DNA of 48,860 nt from an uncultured Oscillospiraceae bacterium (GTDB lineage: Bacteria; Bacillota; Clostridia; Oscillospirales; Oscillospiraceae): positions 1-48,860 of the forward strand of contig CAJUOT010000017.1 of NCBI GenBank assembly GCA_910588135.1, read 5' to 3'. Below, in pieces: positions 30,104-37,896 of the stretch; the first letter of the stretch is position 1, and each line of letters opens with the position of its first letter. The position numbers and the translations under genes were made by a program. The notes under the pieces were generated by a model. The model was not told where the DNA came from and ran no database searches. It saw nothing but the letters and a program-made list of their open reading frames with translations.

Positions 30104-30778
30104 TTGGGCTATTGCGTATACATGACAAAAGCGGGCTTCGCCCTCCAGGCCAAGCTGTTCGCCCAGGGCGGGCAGCTGGAGGTCACCCGGGTGGAGGTGG
30201 GCTCCGGCGTGCTGCCGGAGGGGGTCGACTGGCGGACGCTCACCGGGCTGGTGGAGCCCCGGGCCCGGGCCACGTCCACCGCGCCTGTCCGCCGGGACTG
30301 CACCGTGAGCCTGGAGATCGAGTACCGCTCCGACCTGGGCGGGGCGGAGGAGCCCTTTCAGATCAACGAGTTCGGGGTGTTCGCCATTGGCGCGGACGGT
30401 GAGGAGGCGCTCATCCTCTACGGCGATCTCAGCGACTGCCCGGACACCGCCGTGCCGCTGAAATACGGCGGGTGCGTGCGGCGCTACCCGGTGCTGATGG
30501 AGGTCGGGCCGGACGCCGGGGCCAGGCTGGACTACCCGGCGGGGGCGTGGTGTACCCACGAGGAGCTGGCCGGGGCCATCGCCGCCCACGACGGCGACCG
30601 GGAGGCACACCCCCACCTGCTGGGGCTGTGCGCGGGGCTGGACGCCCGCGCCGCCCTGCTGGAGCTGATGTATGCCACGGATGTCAGCGGCAACCCGTTC
30701 ACGGCCACCTTCGAGAGCCTGACGGGGCTGGTGTGCGCCGGGGTGTGGAATGCCGCCCTGGGGCGGCTGGAATTCTGA
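30104..30778 (+). CDS. tail fibre / tail-collar-type protein
   Basis: 224 residues from TTG 30104, supported by GGGAGG 8 bases upstream and by the family start (G)YCVYMTKAGFALQAKLFAQGGQLEVTRVEVGSG. This N-terminal part resembles the tail-collar fibre domain, which attaches fibres to the baseplate. The remainder (QINEFGVFAIGADGEEALILYGDLSD...) is consistent with fibre proteins of Oscillospiraceae phages. Confidence 0.7.
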   Translation: MGYCVYMTKAGFALQAKLFAQGGQLEVTRVEVGSGVLPEGVDWRTLTGLVEPRARATSTAPVRRDCTVSLEIEYRSDLGGAEEPFQINEFGVFAIGADGEEALILYGDLSDCPDTAVPLKYGGCVRRYPVLMEVGPDAGARLDYPAGAWCTHEELAGAIAAHDGDREAHPHLLGLCAGLDARAALLELMYATDVSGNPFTATFESLTGLVCAGVWNAALGRLEF

Positions 30779-30788
30779 GGGGAGGGAT

Positions 30789-32663
30789 GTGGCTTTGGTG
30801 AAATTGGGAAATAAGGCGGCGGGCTCCGTTGTCAAGCTGAAGGAGAACGGCACGCCCGTTGACTACATCGTGGTACACCAGGGACTGCCGGGGAGTATGT
30901 ATGACGCTTCCTGTAACGGCTCCTGGCTTCTCCGGAAAGAAATCGCGGAAAAACGACAGTGGCACGTGAGCAACACCAACGGCTACGATAACACAGGGAT
31001 TAATGCTTATTTGAATGGAGATTGGCTTGACCGCTTTGAATCAAGCATCCGGGCTAAAATTAAACAGGTGAAACTGCCTTATTGTCCTGGGGGCAGTAAA
31101 GTTGGCTCCGTAAACAGTGGGTCAAACGGAATGAGCACAAGAGTTTTTCCTCTGAGCTACTTTGAAACCGGCCAGCAAGATACGTACAATGCTTTGGAGG
31201 ACGGTTCCAAGCTGGACTATTTCATTTCTGGCAGATCGAGCGCAGCTTGCGCTAAACGCATTGCATATTTTAACGGCTCGGCTACGACATGGGGCCTTCG
31301 AACTTTTTATCCGCCTTCATCAACTATTGGAAGCCGCACACATACGGTTAATGCAAGTGGGGACAGGGGCTATGTTAGTGGTAGCGACGGTCCTGCTACC
31401 TTCGATGGCCTCCGCCCCGCGATGATCCTTCCCGTCGACCTGTGGGTCACCGATGACGGCACCGTGACCACCAACACCGCCCCCACCATGCCCCCCACCA
31501 TCACCGTCCCGGCGCAGGTCAACGGCGGCAGCACAGTCACCATCTCCTGGGGAACCAGCACCGACGCGGAGGACAACCTGGAGGGCTACAAGGCGGAGCG
31601 CAGCCTGGATGGCGGCACCACCTGGGCCCAGATTTACCAGGGCAGCGCCCAGAGCGCCGCCGGCACCGTGCCCTTCGGCTCCGAGAGCGTCATGTACCGC
31701 GTCAAAGCCTACGACGCCGAGGGGCTGGAATCGGGCTGGAAGACCAGCGGGCAGGTCACGGTCATCAACAACACCGCCCCCACCGTCCCCGGCCACATCA
31801 CCGTGCCCGAGCAGGTGCGGGGCGGCGGGCCGCTGGTCATTTCTTGGGGGGCCTCCTCCGACGGGGAGAACAATCTGGCCGGGTACAGCCTGGAACGGCA
31901 GGTGGACGGCGGGGAGTGGGCGGTGATTTACACCGGGGATCAGCTCAGCTTCACAGACCAGATCACCAAGGGCTGGCAGACGGTGGCCTACCGGGTGCGG
32001 GCCTATGACAGCCACAGCGCCTACAGCGGCTTCGCCTCCTCCGAGACCCGGCAGGTCAACAACAACACGCCCCCCGCCATCACCTGCGACCCGGCCTCCG
32101 GGACAAACCTGGGGGTAAAAAGCGAGGGCTTTGAAGTCCCTTACTCCGTGGCCGACGAGGAGGGGGACGGCGTCACCGTCACCGAGGCGGTGGACGGCGC
32201 GGCGTGGCGGGCGTTCGCGGTGGAGCTGGGCGCGGAAAACCGCTTTGTCCTGGGCGGCGTGGACTTCATGAAGCTGCTCAACGGGCGGCACACCCTGTCC
32301 ATCACCGCCGACGACGGCGTGTCCAGCGCGGTGCACAGCCTGTCCTTCACCAAGTCCGTCACGGCGGCCTCGGTCACCCTGGCCCAGCCCATGGCGGCGG
32401 ACGGCCCCATCGGCGTGTGCGTGCTGGCGGTAAGCGGCTTTATCCCGCTGGACGCGGATTTCACCGTGGAGGTGGCCAACAACGCCAACGACGAGGCCCC
32501 GGCGTGGGAGGACTGCACCGCCGCCGTCAGGGGCGGGGTCAACTATGCGTTTGAGAACAAGGCCGCCGCCAACGGCTTCGCGTTCAACTTCCGGCTGAAG
32601 GCGGAGCGCGGCGGGAGCGGCATCGGCGGCTACATCACATCGGTACAGGGAGGGTTCCAGTAA
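30789..32663 (+). CDS. receptor-binding/fibre protein with DUF6273-like and FnIII domains
   Basis: 624 residues from GTG 30789 (MALVKLGNKAAGSVVKLKENGTP..., GGAGGG upstream). Residues about 1-215 look like a DUF6273-type domain (YIVVHQGLPGSMYDASCNGSWLLRKEI..., ending GLRPAMILPVDLWVTDDGTV). Two fibronectin type III-like repeats follow (about 220-440, each opening with VPAQV or VPEQV and containing YRVKAYD/YRVRAYD), then C-terminal beta domains. Within the first domain (roughly 30960-31390) GC is clearly lower than in the flanks, suggesting exchange of the host-recognition part. Confidence 0.75.
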   Translation: MALVKLGNKAAGSVVKLKENGTPVDYIVVHQGLPGSMYDASCNGSWLLRKEIAEKRQWHVSNTNGYDNTGINAYLNGDWLDRFESSIRAKIKQVKLPYCPGGSKVGSVNSGSNGMSTRVFPLSYFETGQQDTYNALEDGSKLDYFISGRSSAACAKRIAYFNGSATTWGLRTFYPPSSTIGSRTHTVNASGDRGYVSGSDGPATFDGLRPAMILPVDLWVTDDGTVTTNTAPTMPPTITVPAQVNGGSTVTISWGTSTDAEDNLEGYKAERSLDGGTTWAQIYQGSAQSAAGTVPFGSESVMYRVKAYDAEGLESGWKTSGQVTVINNTAPTVPGHITVPEQVRGGGPLVISWGASSDGENNLAGYSLERQVDGGEWAVIYTGDQLSFTDQITKGWQTVAYRVRAYDSHSAYSGFASSETRQVNNNTPPAITCDPASGTNLGVKSEGFEVPYSVADEEGDGVTVTEAVDGAAWRAFAVELGAENRFVLGGVDFMKLLNGRHTLSITADDGVSSAVHSLSFTKSVTAASVTLAQPMAADGPIGVCVLAVSGFIPLDADFTVEVANNANDEAPAWEDCTAAVRGGVNYAFENKAAANGFAFNFRLKAERGGSGIGGYITSVQGGFQ

Positions 32664-33161
32664 ATGGGGTTAAACATTATCAGGACGGACAGCGTCCGCG
32701 ACCTGGCGCTGGCGGGCAGCGGCATCACGCCGCCAAAAGACTGGGGGGACGCGGCCCAGGTGCGGGCGGCCAAGCTCCAGGAGGCGGGGGCGGCCTGTTC
32801 CGCCGCCATCTACGCCGGGGTGGACGTGGGGGAGGCCCACTACAGCCTGACGGAGCACGACCAGACGGAGCTCATGGCGCAGCTGGCCACGGTGAAGGAG
32901 GGGGCGGCGGCGGTGCCCTACCACGCGGACGGGGAGCTGTGCCGGATGTACCCGGCGGAGGAGTTTGCCGCCCTGGCCCGGGCGGCCACGGCCCACGTGT
33001 TCTACCACCGCACCTACTGCAACCACCTGAACGCCTGGATCAGGCGGGCGGGGCTGGAGGAGCTGGCGGGCATCGCCTACGGCGCGGCCCTGCCCGAGGA
33101 TCTGGCGGCGCATATGGCGGCGGTGCTGGCTGCCGCGGAAGGAAGCGCTGAGCCGTCGTGA
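32664..33161 (+). CDS. hypothetical phage tail-region protein, 165 aa
   Basis: ATG 32664 directly follows the fibre stop, with GGAGGG upstream. The helical sequence YSLTEHDQTELMAQLATVKEGAAAVPYHADGELCRMYPAEEFAALARAATAHVFYHRTYCNHLNAWIRRA is of a type found after fibre genes in Clostridia prophages (DUF4376-like proteins are a possible match). It may be a fibre assembly or cap protein. Not firmly assigned. Confidence 0.6.
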   Translation: MGLNIIRTDSVRDLALAGSGITPPKDWGDAAQVRAAKLQEAGAACSAAIYAGVDVGEAHYSLTEHDQTELMAQLATVKEGAAAVPYHADGELCRMYPAEEFAALARAATAHVFYHRTYCNHLNAWIRRAGLEELAGIAYGAALPEDLAAHMAAVLAAAEGSAEPS

Positions 33162-33198
33162 GCAGCGCGGATGGATCCTGGGATACCAGAACCGGGGC

Positions 33199-33229
33199 CC
33201 CCGCAAAATCGGTCTTTTGTTTTGCGGGG
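33199..33229 (+). terminator. hairpin after the tail genes
   Basis: CCCCGCAAAA and TTTTGCGGGG pair across an 11-base loop. It lacks a following T-run, so termination is uncertain. Confidence 0.4.
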
Positions 33230-33235
33230 AGAGGA

Positions 33236-33298
33236 GAAGCAAGGAAGCGAACGGAGTTTTCGCCGTAAGCGGAAACGAAGGGGAGCGAACTTTGCTTC
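33236..33298. repeat. nested-hairpin element, copy 2 (intergenic)
   Basis: Outer arms GAAGCAA (33236-33242) and TTGCTTC (33292-33298); inner hairpin GTTTTCGC (33256-33263) and GCGGAAAC (33269-33276). Compared with copy 1 (797-858), outer pairs changed together and the inner stem keeps pairing, with one wobble in each. Confidence 0.5.
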
Positions 33299-33349
33299 GA
33301 CGAAAGCCGCGCGTCGCGAACAGGCGAAGCGTGACAACGGGAGGTGAAT

Positions 33350-33781
33350 ATGATGCTGTGTAATTGGGAGGGCCACCTGGTGCGCTGGCTGTGCGGCGGG
33401 GTGCTGTACGGTCTGCTGGAAACGTTCTGGCGGGGCCACACCCACTGGACGATGCTCCTGCTGGCGGCGGTGCTGTGCGTGCCGCTGGACGTGGCAAATG
33501 AGCGTTTTCCCTGGGCGTTGCCCCTGTGGGTGCAAGCGGCGCTGGGCGGGCTGGTCATTACCGCGGGGGAGCTGCTGGCGGGGCTGGTGCTGAACGTCTG
33601 GCTGGGGCTGGGCATCTGGGACTACTCGGGCCAGTGGGGCAATCTCTGGGGCCAGATATGCCCGCTGTACGCGGCCCTGTGGTGCCTGCTGGCGGGGCCG
33701 GTGATCGTGGGCTTCGACTGGCTGGATCACTGGCTTTGCGGCGGGGAGCGGCCGAGGTATACGTTTTTGCCAAGGGGGTGA
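33350..33781 (+). CDS. multi-helix membrane protein of the lysis region
   Basis: 143 residues from ATG 33350 (GGGAGGTG upstream). Four membrane helices are likely (about 10-30, 35-52, 62-85, 98-125). LNVWLGLGIWDYSGQWGNLWGQICPLYAALW resembles the CmpB-type putative ABC-transporter membrane family that occurs in Clostridia genomes and in their prophages near holin genes. A role in lysis is possible from position only. Confidence 0.65.
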   Translation: MMLCNWEGHLVRWLCGGVLYGLLETFWRGHTHWTMLLLAAVLCVPLDVANERFPWALPLWVQAALGGLVITAGELLAGLVLNVWLGLGIWDYSGQWGNLWGQICPLYAALWCLLAGPVIVGFDWLDHWLCGGERPRYTFLPRG

Positions 33782-33846
33782 TTGCCATGCGGAACCTTAA
33801 TGAGCAGAAAGCCGCCCCATGAAGGGGCGGCAGGAAGCCACAACAT

Positions 33847-33876
33847 TTGATAAAGCGCAGTGCACAATGGTATACT
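33847..33876 (+). promoter_or_regulatory. toxin promoter, locus 2
   Basis: TTGATA, 18 bases, TATACT, upstream of the left inverted repeat of the second toxin locus. It is weaker than the promoter of locus 1. Confidence 0.65.
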
Positions 33877-33885
33877 GAATACCAG

Positions 33886-34135
33886 AAGGACGCTGTTACA
33901 TAAAAGGCGGTTAGCCCACCGTTTGTACCCCTGCGCGAATCCAAAAAGGGGGAGGTGGTTGCTTATGGGAGACGGACTGGGGACGAAAGTCCTGCGGTTT
34001 GTGGTGTGCTTCATCATTGCCCTTCTCTTGATGATAGCCACGACCCAGAAAGCGTGTTAGCCGCCCGGATGGCACCCGAGCGGCTAACTGCTTGTTGTTA
34101 GTCTTGTAGGGGCTAACCGCCGTAGCAGCGCCCTT
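33886..34135. repeat. inverted repeats flanking small toxin locus 2
   Basis: Left arm 33886-33916 (AGGACGCTGTTACA...GGCGGTTAGCC) and right arm 34109-34135 (GGGGCTAACCGC...AGCGCCCTT) pair as in locus 1. The inner hairpin is 34056-34088 (GTTAGCCGC... GCGGCTAAC). Core bases that read GGTCAGCC in locus 1 read GGTTAGCC here, with matching changes in the partners. Confidence 0.8.
33965..34060 (+). CDS. 31-aa hydrophobic peptide, type I toxin-like, locus 2
   Basis: M-GDGLGTKVLRFVVCFIIALLLMIATTQKAC from ATG 33965, with GGGGAGGTGG upstream. It is paralogous to 25775-25870: 20 of 31 residues are the same by eye, including LRFVVCFII and QKA. Same single membrane helix, same flanking inverted repeats and opposing promoter. 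It lies just upstream of the holin gene. It is probably a type I toxin; a holin-like role is an alternative. Confidence 0.75.
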   Translation: MGDGLGTKVLRFVVCFIIALLLMIATTQKAC

Positions 34136-34142
34136 CTTTATC

Positions 34143-34170
34143 ATTATACCACACGCACCCGCTTTGTCAA
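34143..34170 (-). promoter_or_regulatory. antisense RNA promoter, toxin locus 2
   Basis: On the minus strand TTGACA (34170-34165), 16 bases, TATAAT (34148-34143). Its -35 box is inside the terminator hairpin at 34159-34191. Confidence 0.8.
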
Positions 34171-34191
34171 CTGAGACAAAGCGGATTTTTT
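34159..34191 (+). terminator. terminator after toxin locus 2
   Basis: CCGCTTTGTC (34159-34168) and GACAAAGCGG (34175-34184) with loop AACTGA, then ATTTTTT. It sits 18 bases before the holin start. Confidence 0.85.
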
Positions 34192-34208
34192 GAAAGGGGA
34201 TTTACAAG

Positions 34209-34697
34209 ATGGACAAGGCAATCAACCAGATGAAAGCGTGGGTGGCCGCGGCGGTGGGCGTGCTCACGGGGCTGTGGGGCTGGCTGGGCTGGCTGGCGGT
34301 GGGTTGGATCGGGTGCATGGCGCTGGACTACCTCACCGGGTCGCTGGCGGCGGCCAAGGAGGGGGAATGGTCCAGCGGCAGGGCCCGGGAGGGCATCTGG
34401 CACAAGTGCGGTATGATCGTGGTGGTGCTGGTGGCGGCGGGGACGGACCTGCTGCTGGCCACCGTGCTGGCGAACCTGCCGCTGGTAGAGCTGCCCATCC
34501 GGTACACAGGATTGGTGTGCCCGGTGGTGCTGGTGTGGTACATCGTGACGGAGCTGGGCAGCATCGTGGAAAACGCGGTGGCCATGGGCGCGCCCGTGCC
34601 GGAATGGCTGGTGAAGCTGCTGGCACTGGGCAAGTCCGCCGTGGACAGCGCGGGGGACAAGCTGGGCGGGGACGGCGGGGAGGAGGGACAGGAATGA
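34209..34697 (+). CDS. holin (phage_holin_4 type)
   Basis: 162 residues from ATG 34209 with AAAGGGGATTT upstream. Membrane helices at about 13-35, 60-80 and 92-112, with the family pattern ALDYLTGSLAAAKEGEWSSGRAREGIWHKCGMIVVVLVA and WYIVTELGSIVENAVAMG. It makes holes in the membrane that release the endolysin. The C-terminus is charged and cytoplasmic-type. Stop overlaps the endolysin start (ATGA). Confidence 0.9.
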   Translation: MDKAINQMKAWVAAAVGVLTGLWGWLGWLAVGWIGCMALDYLTGSLAAAKEGEWSSGRAREGIWHKCGMIVVVLVAAGTDLLLATVLANLPLVELPIRYTGLVCPVVLVWYIVTELGSIVENAVAMGAPVPEWLVKLLALGKSAVDSAGDKLGGDGGEEGQE

Positions 34698-35467
34698 CCT
34701 TTCTCCTGACCGCCGCGGAGCTGTGCCAAAGGCTGCGGGATATCGTGGAGCACTACAGGACGGCCTATATGCTGGGCCCCTGGGGCTGGCCGGCCAGCGA
34801 CAAGATGATCGCCCGGGCCACCACCCAGGGGAGTAACGCCAAGACCAACCGGCAGTGGCTGGCCCGCGCCAACGCCATCAAGGGTGTGGGCTTCCTGTTC
34901 GACTGCGTGGGGCTTATCAAGGGCATTCTCTGGGGCTGGAAGGGCGACCTGTCCCGCACCTACGGCGGGGCGGGGTACGCCTGTAACGGTGTGCCGGACT
35001 ACGACGCCAAGAAGATGATCGACGCCTGCCGGGAGGTGTCCACCGACTTCTCCGGCATCATCCCGGGCGAGGCGGTGTGGATGGACGGGCATATCGGGGT
35101 GTACGTGGGCGGCGGCGTGGTGGTGGAGAGCACCCCAAAATGGAGGGGCGGGGTTCAGTACTCCACCTGCGCCAATGTCTCCCGGAAGCTGGTTCCCGGC
35201 ATGGCGGGCAGCCGGACGTGGACGAAGCACGGCAAACTGCCGTGGGTGGACTATTCCGAGGCGGACAAGCCCGGGCAGACGACAAAGGAGGACGGTGGCA
35301 TGACCTGCTACAAGACGCTGGCCGATGTGCCCAGCTGGTACAAGCCCTCAGTGCAGAAGGCGGTGGACAAGGGTGCGCTCCACGGCACCGGAAACGGCGA
35401 GCTGAACATCTCCGAGGATCTGTGCCGGACGCTGACCGTGCTGGACCGGCTGGGGAAGCTGGGGTGA
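34694..35467 (+). CDS. endolysin, NlpC/P60-like peptidase
   Basis: 257 residues from ATG 34694, overlapping the holin stop. The catalytic Cys is in FLFDCVGLIKGILWGW (about 73) and the His in AVWMDGHIGVYVGGGVVVEST (about 132), the order of NlpC/P60 or CHAP cell-wall endopeptidases. The C-terminal 50 residues (YKTLADVPSWYKPSVQKAVDKGALHGTGNGELNISEDLCRTLTVLDRLGKL) resemble an SLH-like/cell-wall-binding repeat. It cuts peptidoglycan at the end of infection. Confidence 0.88.
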   Translation: MTFLLTAAELCQRLRDIVEHYRTAYMLGPWGWPASDKMIARATTQGSNAKTNRQWLARANAIKGVGFLFDCVGLIKGILWGWKGDLSRTYGGAGYACNGVPDYDAKKMIDACREVSTDFSGIIPGEAVWMDGHIGVYVGGGVVVESTPKWRGGVQYSTCANVSRKLVPGMAGSRTWTKHGKLPWVDYSEADKPGQTTKEDGGMTCYKTLADVPSWYKPSVQKAVDKGALHGTGNGELNISEDLCRTLTVLDRLGKLG

Positions 35468-35477
35468 CGGCAAAAGG

Positions 35478-35510
35478 AAAGGGCGCCGGGGTCAAACTCC
35501 GGCGTCCTTT
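35478..35510 (+). terminator. terminator at the end of the phage late genes
   Basis: AAAGGGCGCCGG and CCGGCGTCCTTT pair with one wobble; T-rich 3' arm. It closes the phage gene series. Confidence 0.75.
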
Positions 35511-35612
35511 GCAGAACGCTCTTGCGAGGCACAACTTTTCCACCACCTTTTCCACCGCCAAATTTGTCGGAATGCGCCAAAATCAGCCGCTTGGGTGCCA
35601 GTGCAAAGCAAA

Positions 35613-35726
35613 GAAAATCCTCTGAAAACCGTTGAAATAAGCGGATTTCAGAGGATTTTCACTTGGCTTCATGTGGCAAAACTGCTTTTTATAAAAGTTG
35701 CATTGCGCAATGAATTCGAAAGATTC
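35613..35726. repeat. hairpin repeat, left copy
   Basis: GAAAATCCTCTGAAA and TTTCAGAGGATTTTC (35613-35627, 35646-35660) form a perfect 15-bp stem. It is followed by ACTTGG-N4-ATGTGGCAAAA, GTTGC-N3-GCGCAA and ATTCGAA. The right copy at 37052-37164 shares everything after the stem, while the stem itself has a different but still pairing sequence. Confidence 0.65.
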
Positions 35727-35757
35727 TTGAGGTAAAGTGGGTAAGCGTAATAACTCA

Positions 35758-36120
35758 TTAGCATGGGTGCCCAAGTTCGTTTTTCCAACGCTTATTCCAC
35801 GCTTGCGTAAACAAGGCCTTATGGTTAGGCTGCCAAAAATTATTCCAAACTTTCCAATACCTTTTATGGCTATTTACAAGTTCGATATTTTCTGGTAAAC
35901 AGATTAAACGTTGAAATGATTTGCTATCTTCATCAGAAGCAAATTTCCCCATTAAATCCAGGTACTCCATTTTTGTAGTTTCTGGGAATGAGCCACTCAA
36001 TATAAAAGAGAAAAATGCGTTGTGCTGTGGAACCTTATATATCGGTGATATGAGTTCACCTGACCGCTTAGATTTTAGTAATGTCTCTAAGCAATGTTTC
36101 CCTTCATCTGCTGTACCAGC
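35758..36120 (-). pseudogene. C-terminal fragment of an unidentified gene
   Basis: An open frame of about 120 residues ends at 35758 (GKHCLETLLKSKRSGELISPIYKVPQHNAFFSFILSGSFPETTKMEYLDLM...LFTQAWNKRWKNELGHPC). It is A/T-rich and overlaps the truncated end of the serine recombinase in another frame, with no start of its own. It reads like the tail of a real protein fused to the recombinase by a deletion. Not recognised. Confidence 0.4.
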
Positions 36121-36994
36121 GAAACGTCTCTCGCTCAATGATCGGCGCATGGGCATTTTCGACCAAGTATGAATCAAGCTGGCCAATATTCTTTTCTCGT
36201 CTGCCAGTCAAAAAATCGGCGGTGAAGGTTTTCTGCATCCGCACCTCCCCGATGTATTTCTCATTACTCAGCATTCGGTCTATGGTGGAGGTGCTCCACT
36301 CCGTTTTGCCCGTTACCGTTTTGATGCCGCATTGCTCCAAGTAGCGCTTAATCCTGCGTACCCCATTGCCCTGGATGTAGAGCTCAAAGATTTTGCGAAC
36401 GATCTCGGCCTCCTCCGGCACTACTTGAAGAACGCCATCCGGTCCTTTAGTATAGCCAAGGAATTGCGTGTGGTTCAACACAGTTTTTCCGCTCCTCATT
36501 CGGTGGCGGATGCCGAACTTGATATTCTCGCTGCGGAAATGGCTCTCTGCCTGATCCAAAGCCGCGAGCTGGTCGATCATGCTGTCACTGATATTCAAAG
36601 TGCTCAACCCTCCTGTTTCAATGTAAATCCCGATGTTCATTCTTTTAAGTTTCCTGACCTGACGGATCGTTTCCAGCGCATCCCGCCCAAAACGGCTGAG
36701 AGACTTCACCAAGATCAAATCCACCTTCTTGTTGGTGCAGTCTCTCGTAAGCTGCTGGTAACCAGGGCGGTTGGCTGCATAGAGACCGGATGCAATATCC
36801 GAATACACTGCGGCGAACTCCCAATTTGAATTGCGTTTGATAAAATTTGTGTAGTGGGCAATCTGTGCTTCCAGACTGTGGCGCTGTTCCTCATGGCGAG
36901 TACTAACCCGACAGTAGGCTGCGACCCGAAGCCGCTGGACTTCAGTGGGGCCATCTCGCTTTGTTTGCGGAATCTCAGTCACTTTTCTGGACAT
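36104..36994 (-). pseudogene. serine recombinase, truncated at the C-terminus
   Basis: 296 residues from ATG 36994 with GGAGGG upstream. The resolvase domain has the catalytic serine in AAYCRVSTRHEEQ (Ser31) and SLSRFGRDALETI; the recombinase domain includes GYTKGPDGVLQVVPEEAEIVRKIFELYIQGNGVRRI and STIDRMLSNEKYIGEV. Large serine recombinases normally continue for about 200 more residues with a zinc ribbon and coiled coil; here the frame ends at ERETFRWYSR. It was probably the integrase of an element that has since been lost or rearranged. Confidence 0.8.
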
Positions 36995-37051
36995 AGCAAA
37001 CCCTCCATGATAATACTGAGCTTCAGTATATCATGGAGGATTTGTAATAGA

Positions 37052-37164
37052 AAAGCTACATTTCGGTCTCGAAGTGAGAACGAAATGTAGCTTTCAACTT
37101 GGAGCAATGTGGCAAAATTACTATTTCTGAAACTCGTTGCGGCGCAACGGATTCGAAGCATTTA
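37052..37164. repeat. hairpin repeat, right copy
   Basis: AAAGCTACATTTCG (37052-37065) and CGAAATGTAGCTTT (37081-37094) pair perfectly. Next come AACTTGG-N4-ATGTGGCAAAA, GTTGC-N3-GCAAC and ATTCGAA. It is in direct orientation relative to the left copy (35613-35726), with the recombinase fragment between them. Confidence 0.65.
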
Positions 37165-37187
37165 GCATCTAATTGCAGACAGACATT

Positions 37188-37706
37188 TCAGAAGCAGGGA
37201 GTTGTACGCCGGATCACGCCGCAGGCAATTTTTGTGCCGGAGTTGCCAGATGGCTGGGTCGTGAAGTCATCGGGATGATCGTGGACAATGACCGTCCTGC
37301 CAATCACCTCGTTGATGGAAAAGCGGTTCGTCAGAAATGCGCACAGCGCAAGTCCGTCGTTTTCGAACAGTGGCGGTAGGTCCCCGGCATGGTGCGGGTG
37401 CTCACAGCCGTCCGGATTGTAGTGGGACATCGCGTCCGCGAACGGATCGTCCATATTGCCGCCACAATCGGTCCCTTTGTGGATATGAAACCCAAAGATA
37501 CGGCTCTGACAAGGATCCTTTGATTTGGGCAGATCGCTGATTTCGGCGAGAATCACCACTCCATCCTTGGATTGATAGAACTGCACGGTACCTGAGATGC
37601 TGGGATAATTTTCACTGCCTGTGATGCTGGCAACTGCTTGCGGGCGACCGCGCAAAACGGGCAGAAGACGAGGCCTGAACTGGCCGCACGATGAAGATGT
37701 GTTCAT
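37188..37706 (-). CDS. sodC: Cu/Zn superoxide dismutase
   Basis: 172 residues from ATG 37706 with GGAGGAG upstream. Copper ligands are in FGFHIHKG (two His) and VIVHDHPDD; the bridging and zinc ligands are in HYNPDGCEHPHHAGDLPPL. GNSGTKIACGVI at the end carries the conserved C-terminal cysteine, paired with the Cys in KGTDCGG. It converts superoxide to peroxide and oxygen. No signal peptide is apparent, so the protein may be cytoplasmic. It is monocistronic, between the serine recombinase fragment and the tyrosine recombinase. Confidence 0.9.
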   Translation of the reverse strand: MNTSSSCGQFRPRLLPVLRGRPQAVASITGSENYPSISGTVQFYQSKDGVVILAEISDLPKSKDPCQSRIFGFHIHKGTDCGGNMDDPFADAMSHYNPDGCEHPHHAGDLPPLFENDGLALCAFLTNRFSINEVIGRTVIVHDHPDDFTTQPSGNSGTKIACGVIRRTTPCF

Positions 37707-37841
37707 ATGAAATACTCCTCCATGTTGATGTCCTATATGACATGATATGCGGGTAAAGGGCACTGGGTTCAAGCAGGCCCGCGCTGCGGCAGCAATGTGC
37801 GGGTAATGCCCAAATGATAAACCTATCCACAATGGACAAAT

Positions 37842-37850
37842 TGCTATAAT
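37842..37850 (+). promoter_or_regulatory. extended -10 of the tyrosine recombinase gene
   Basis: TGCTATAAT, 46 bases before the recombinase start; no good -35 is seen. The same nine bases form the promoter outside the right repeat of the inverton (41088-41080, minus strand). Confidence 0.6.
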
Positions 37851-37896
37851 CTTCCCATAATAAGTTGGTCGATTCTACTTTTATGGGGGTTATGCT

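Noticed and set aside
33787..33822. An 11-codon ORF (MRNLNEQKAAP) between the membrane protein and toxin locus 2
   Set aside because: No clear ribosome binding site, and it ends inside a GCCGCCCC/GGGGCGGC hairpin; it is most likely chance.
35700..35725. tRNA-like ATTCGAA with a GTTGC/GCAA stem near both hairpin repeats
   Set aside because: No acceptor or anticodon arm could be drawn, so it is not a tRNA gene or fragment that can be supported.
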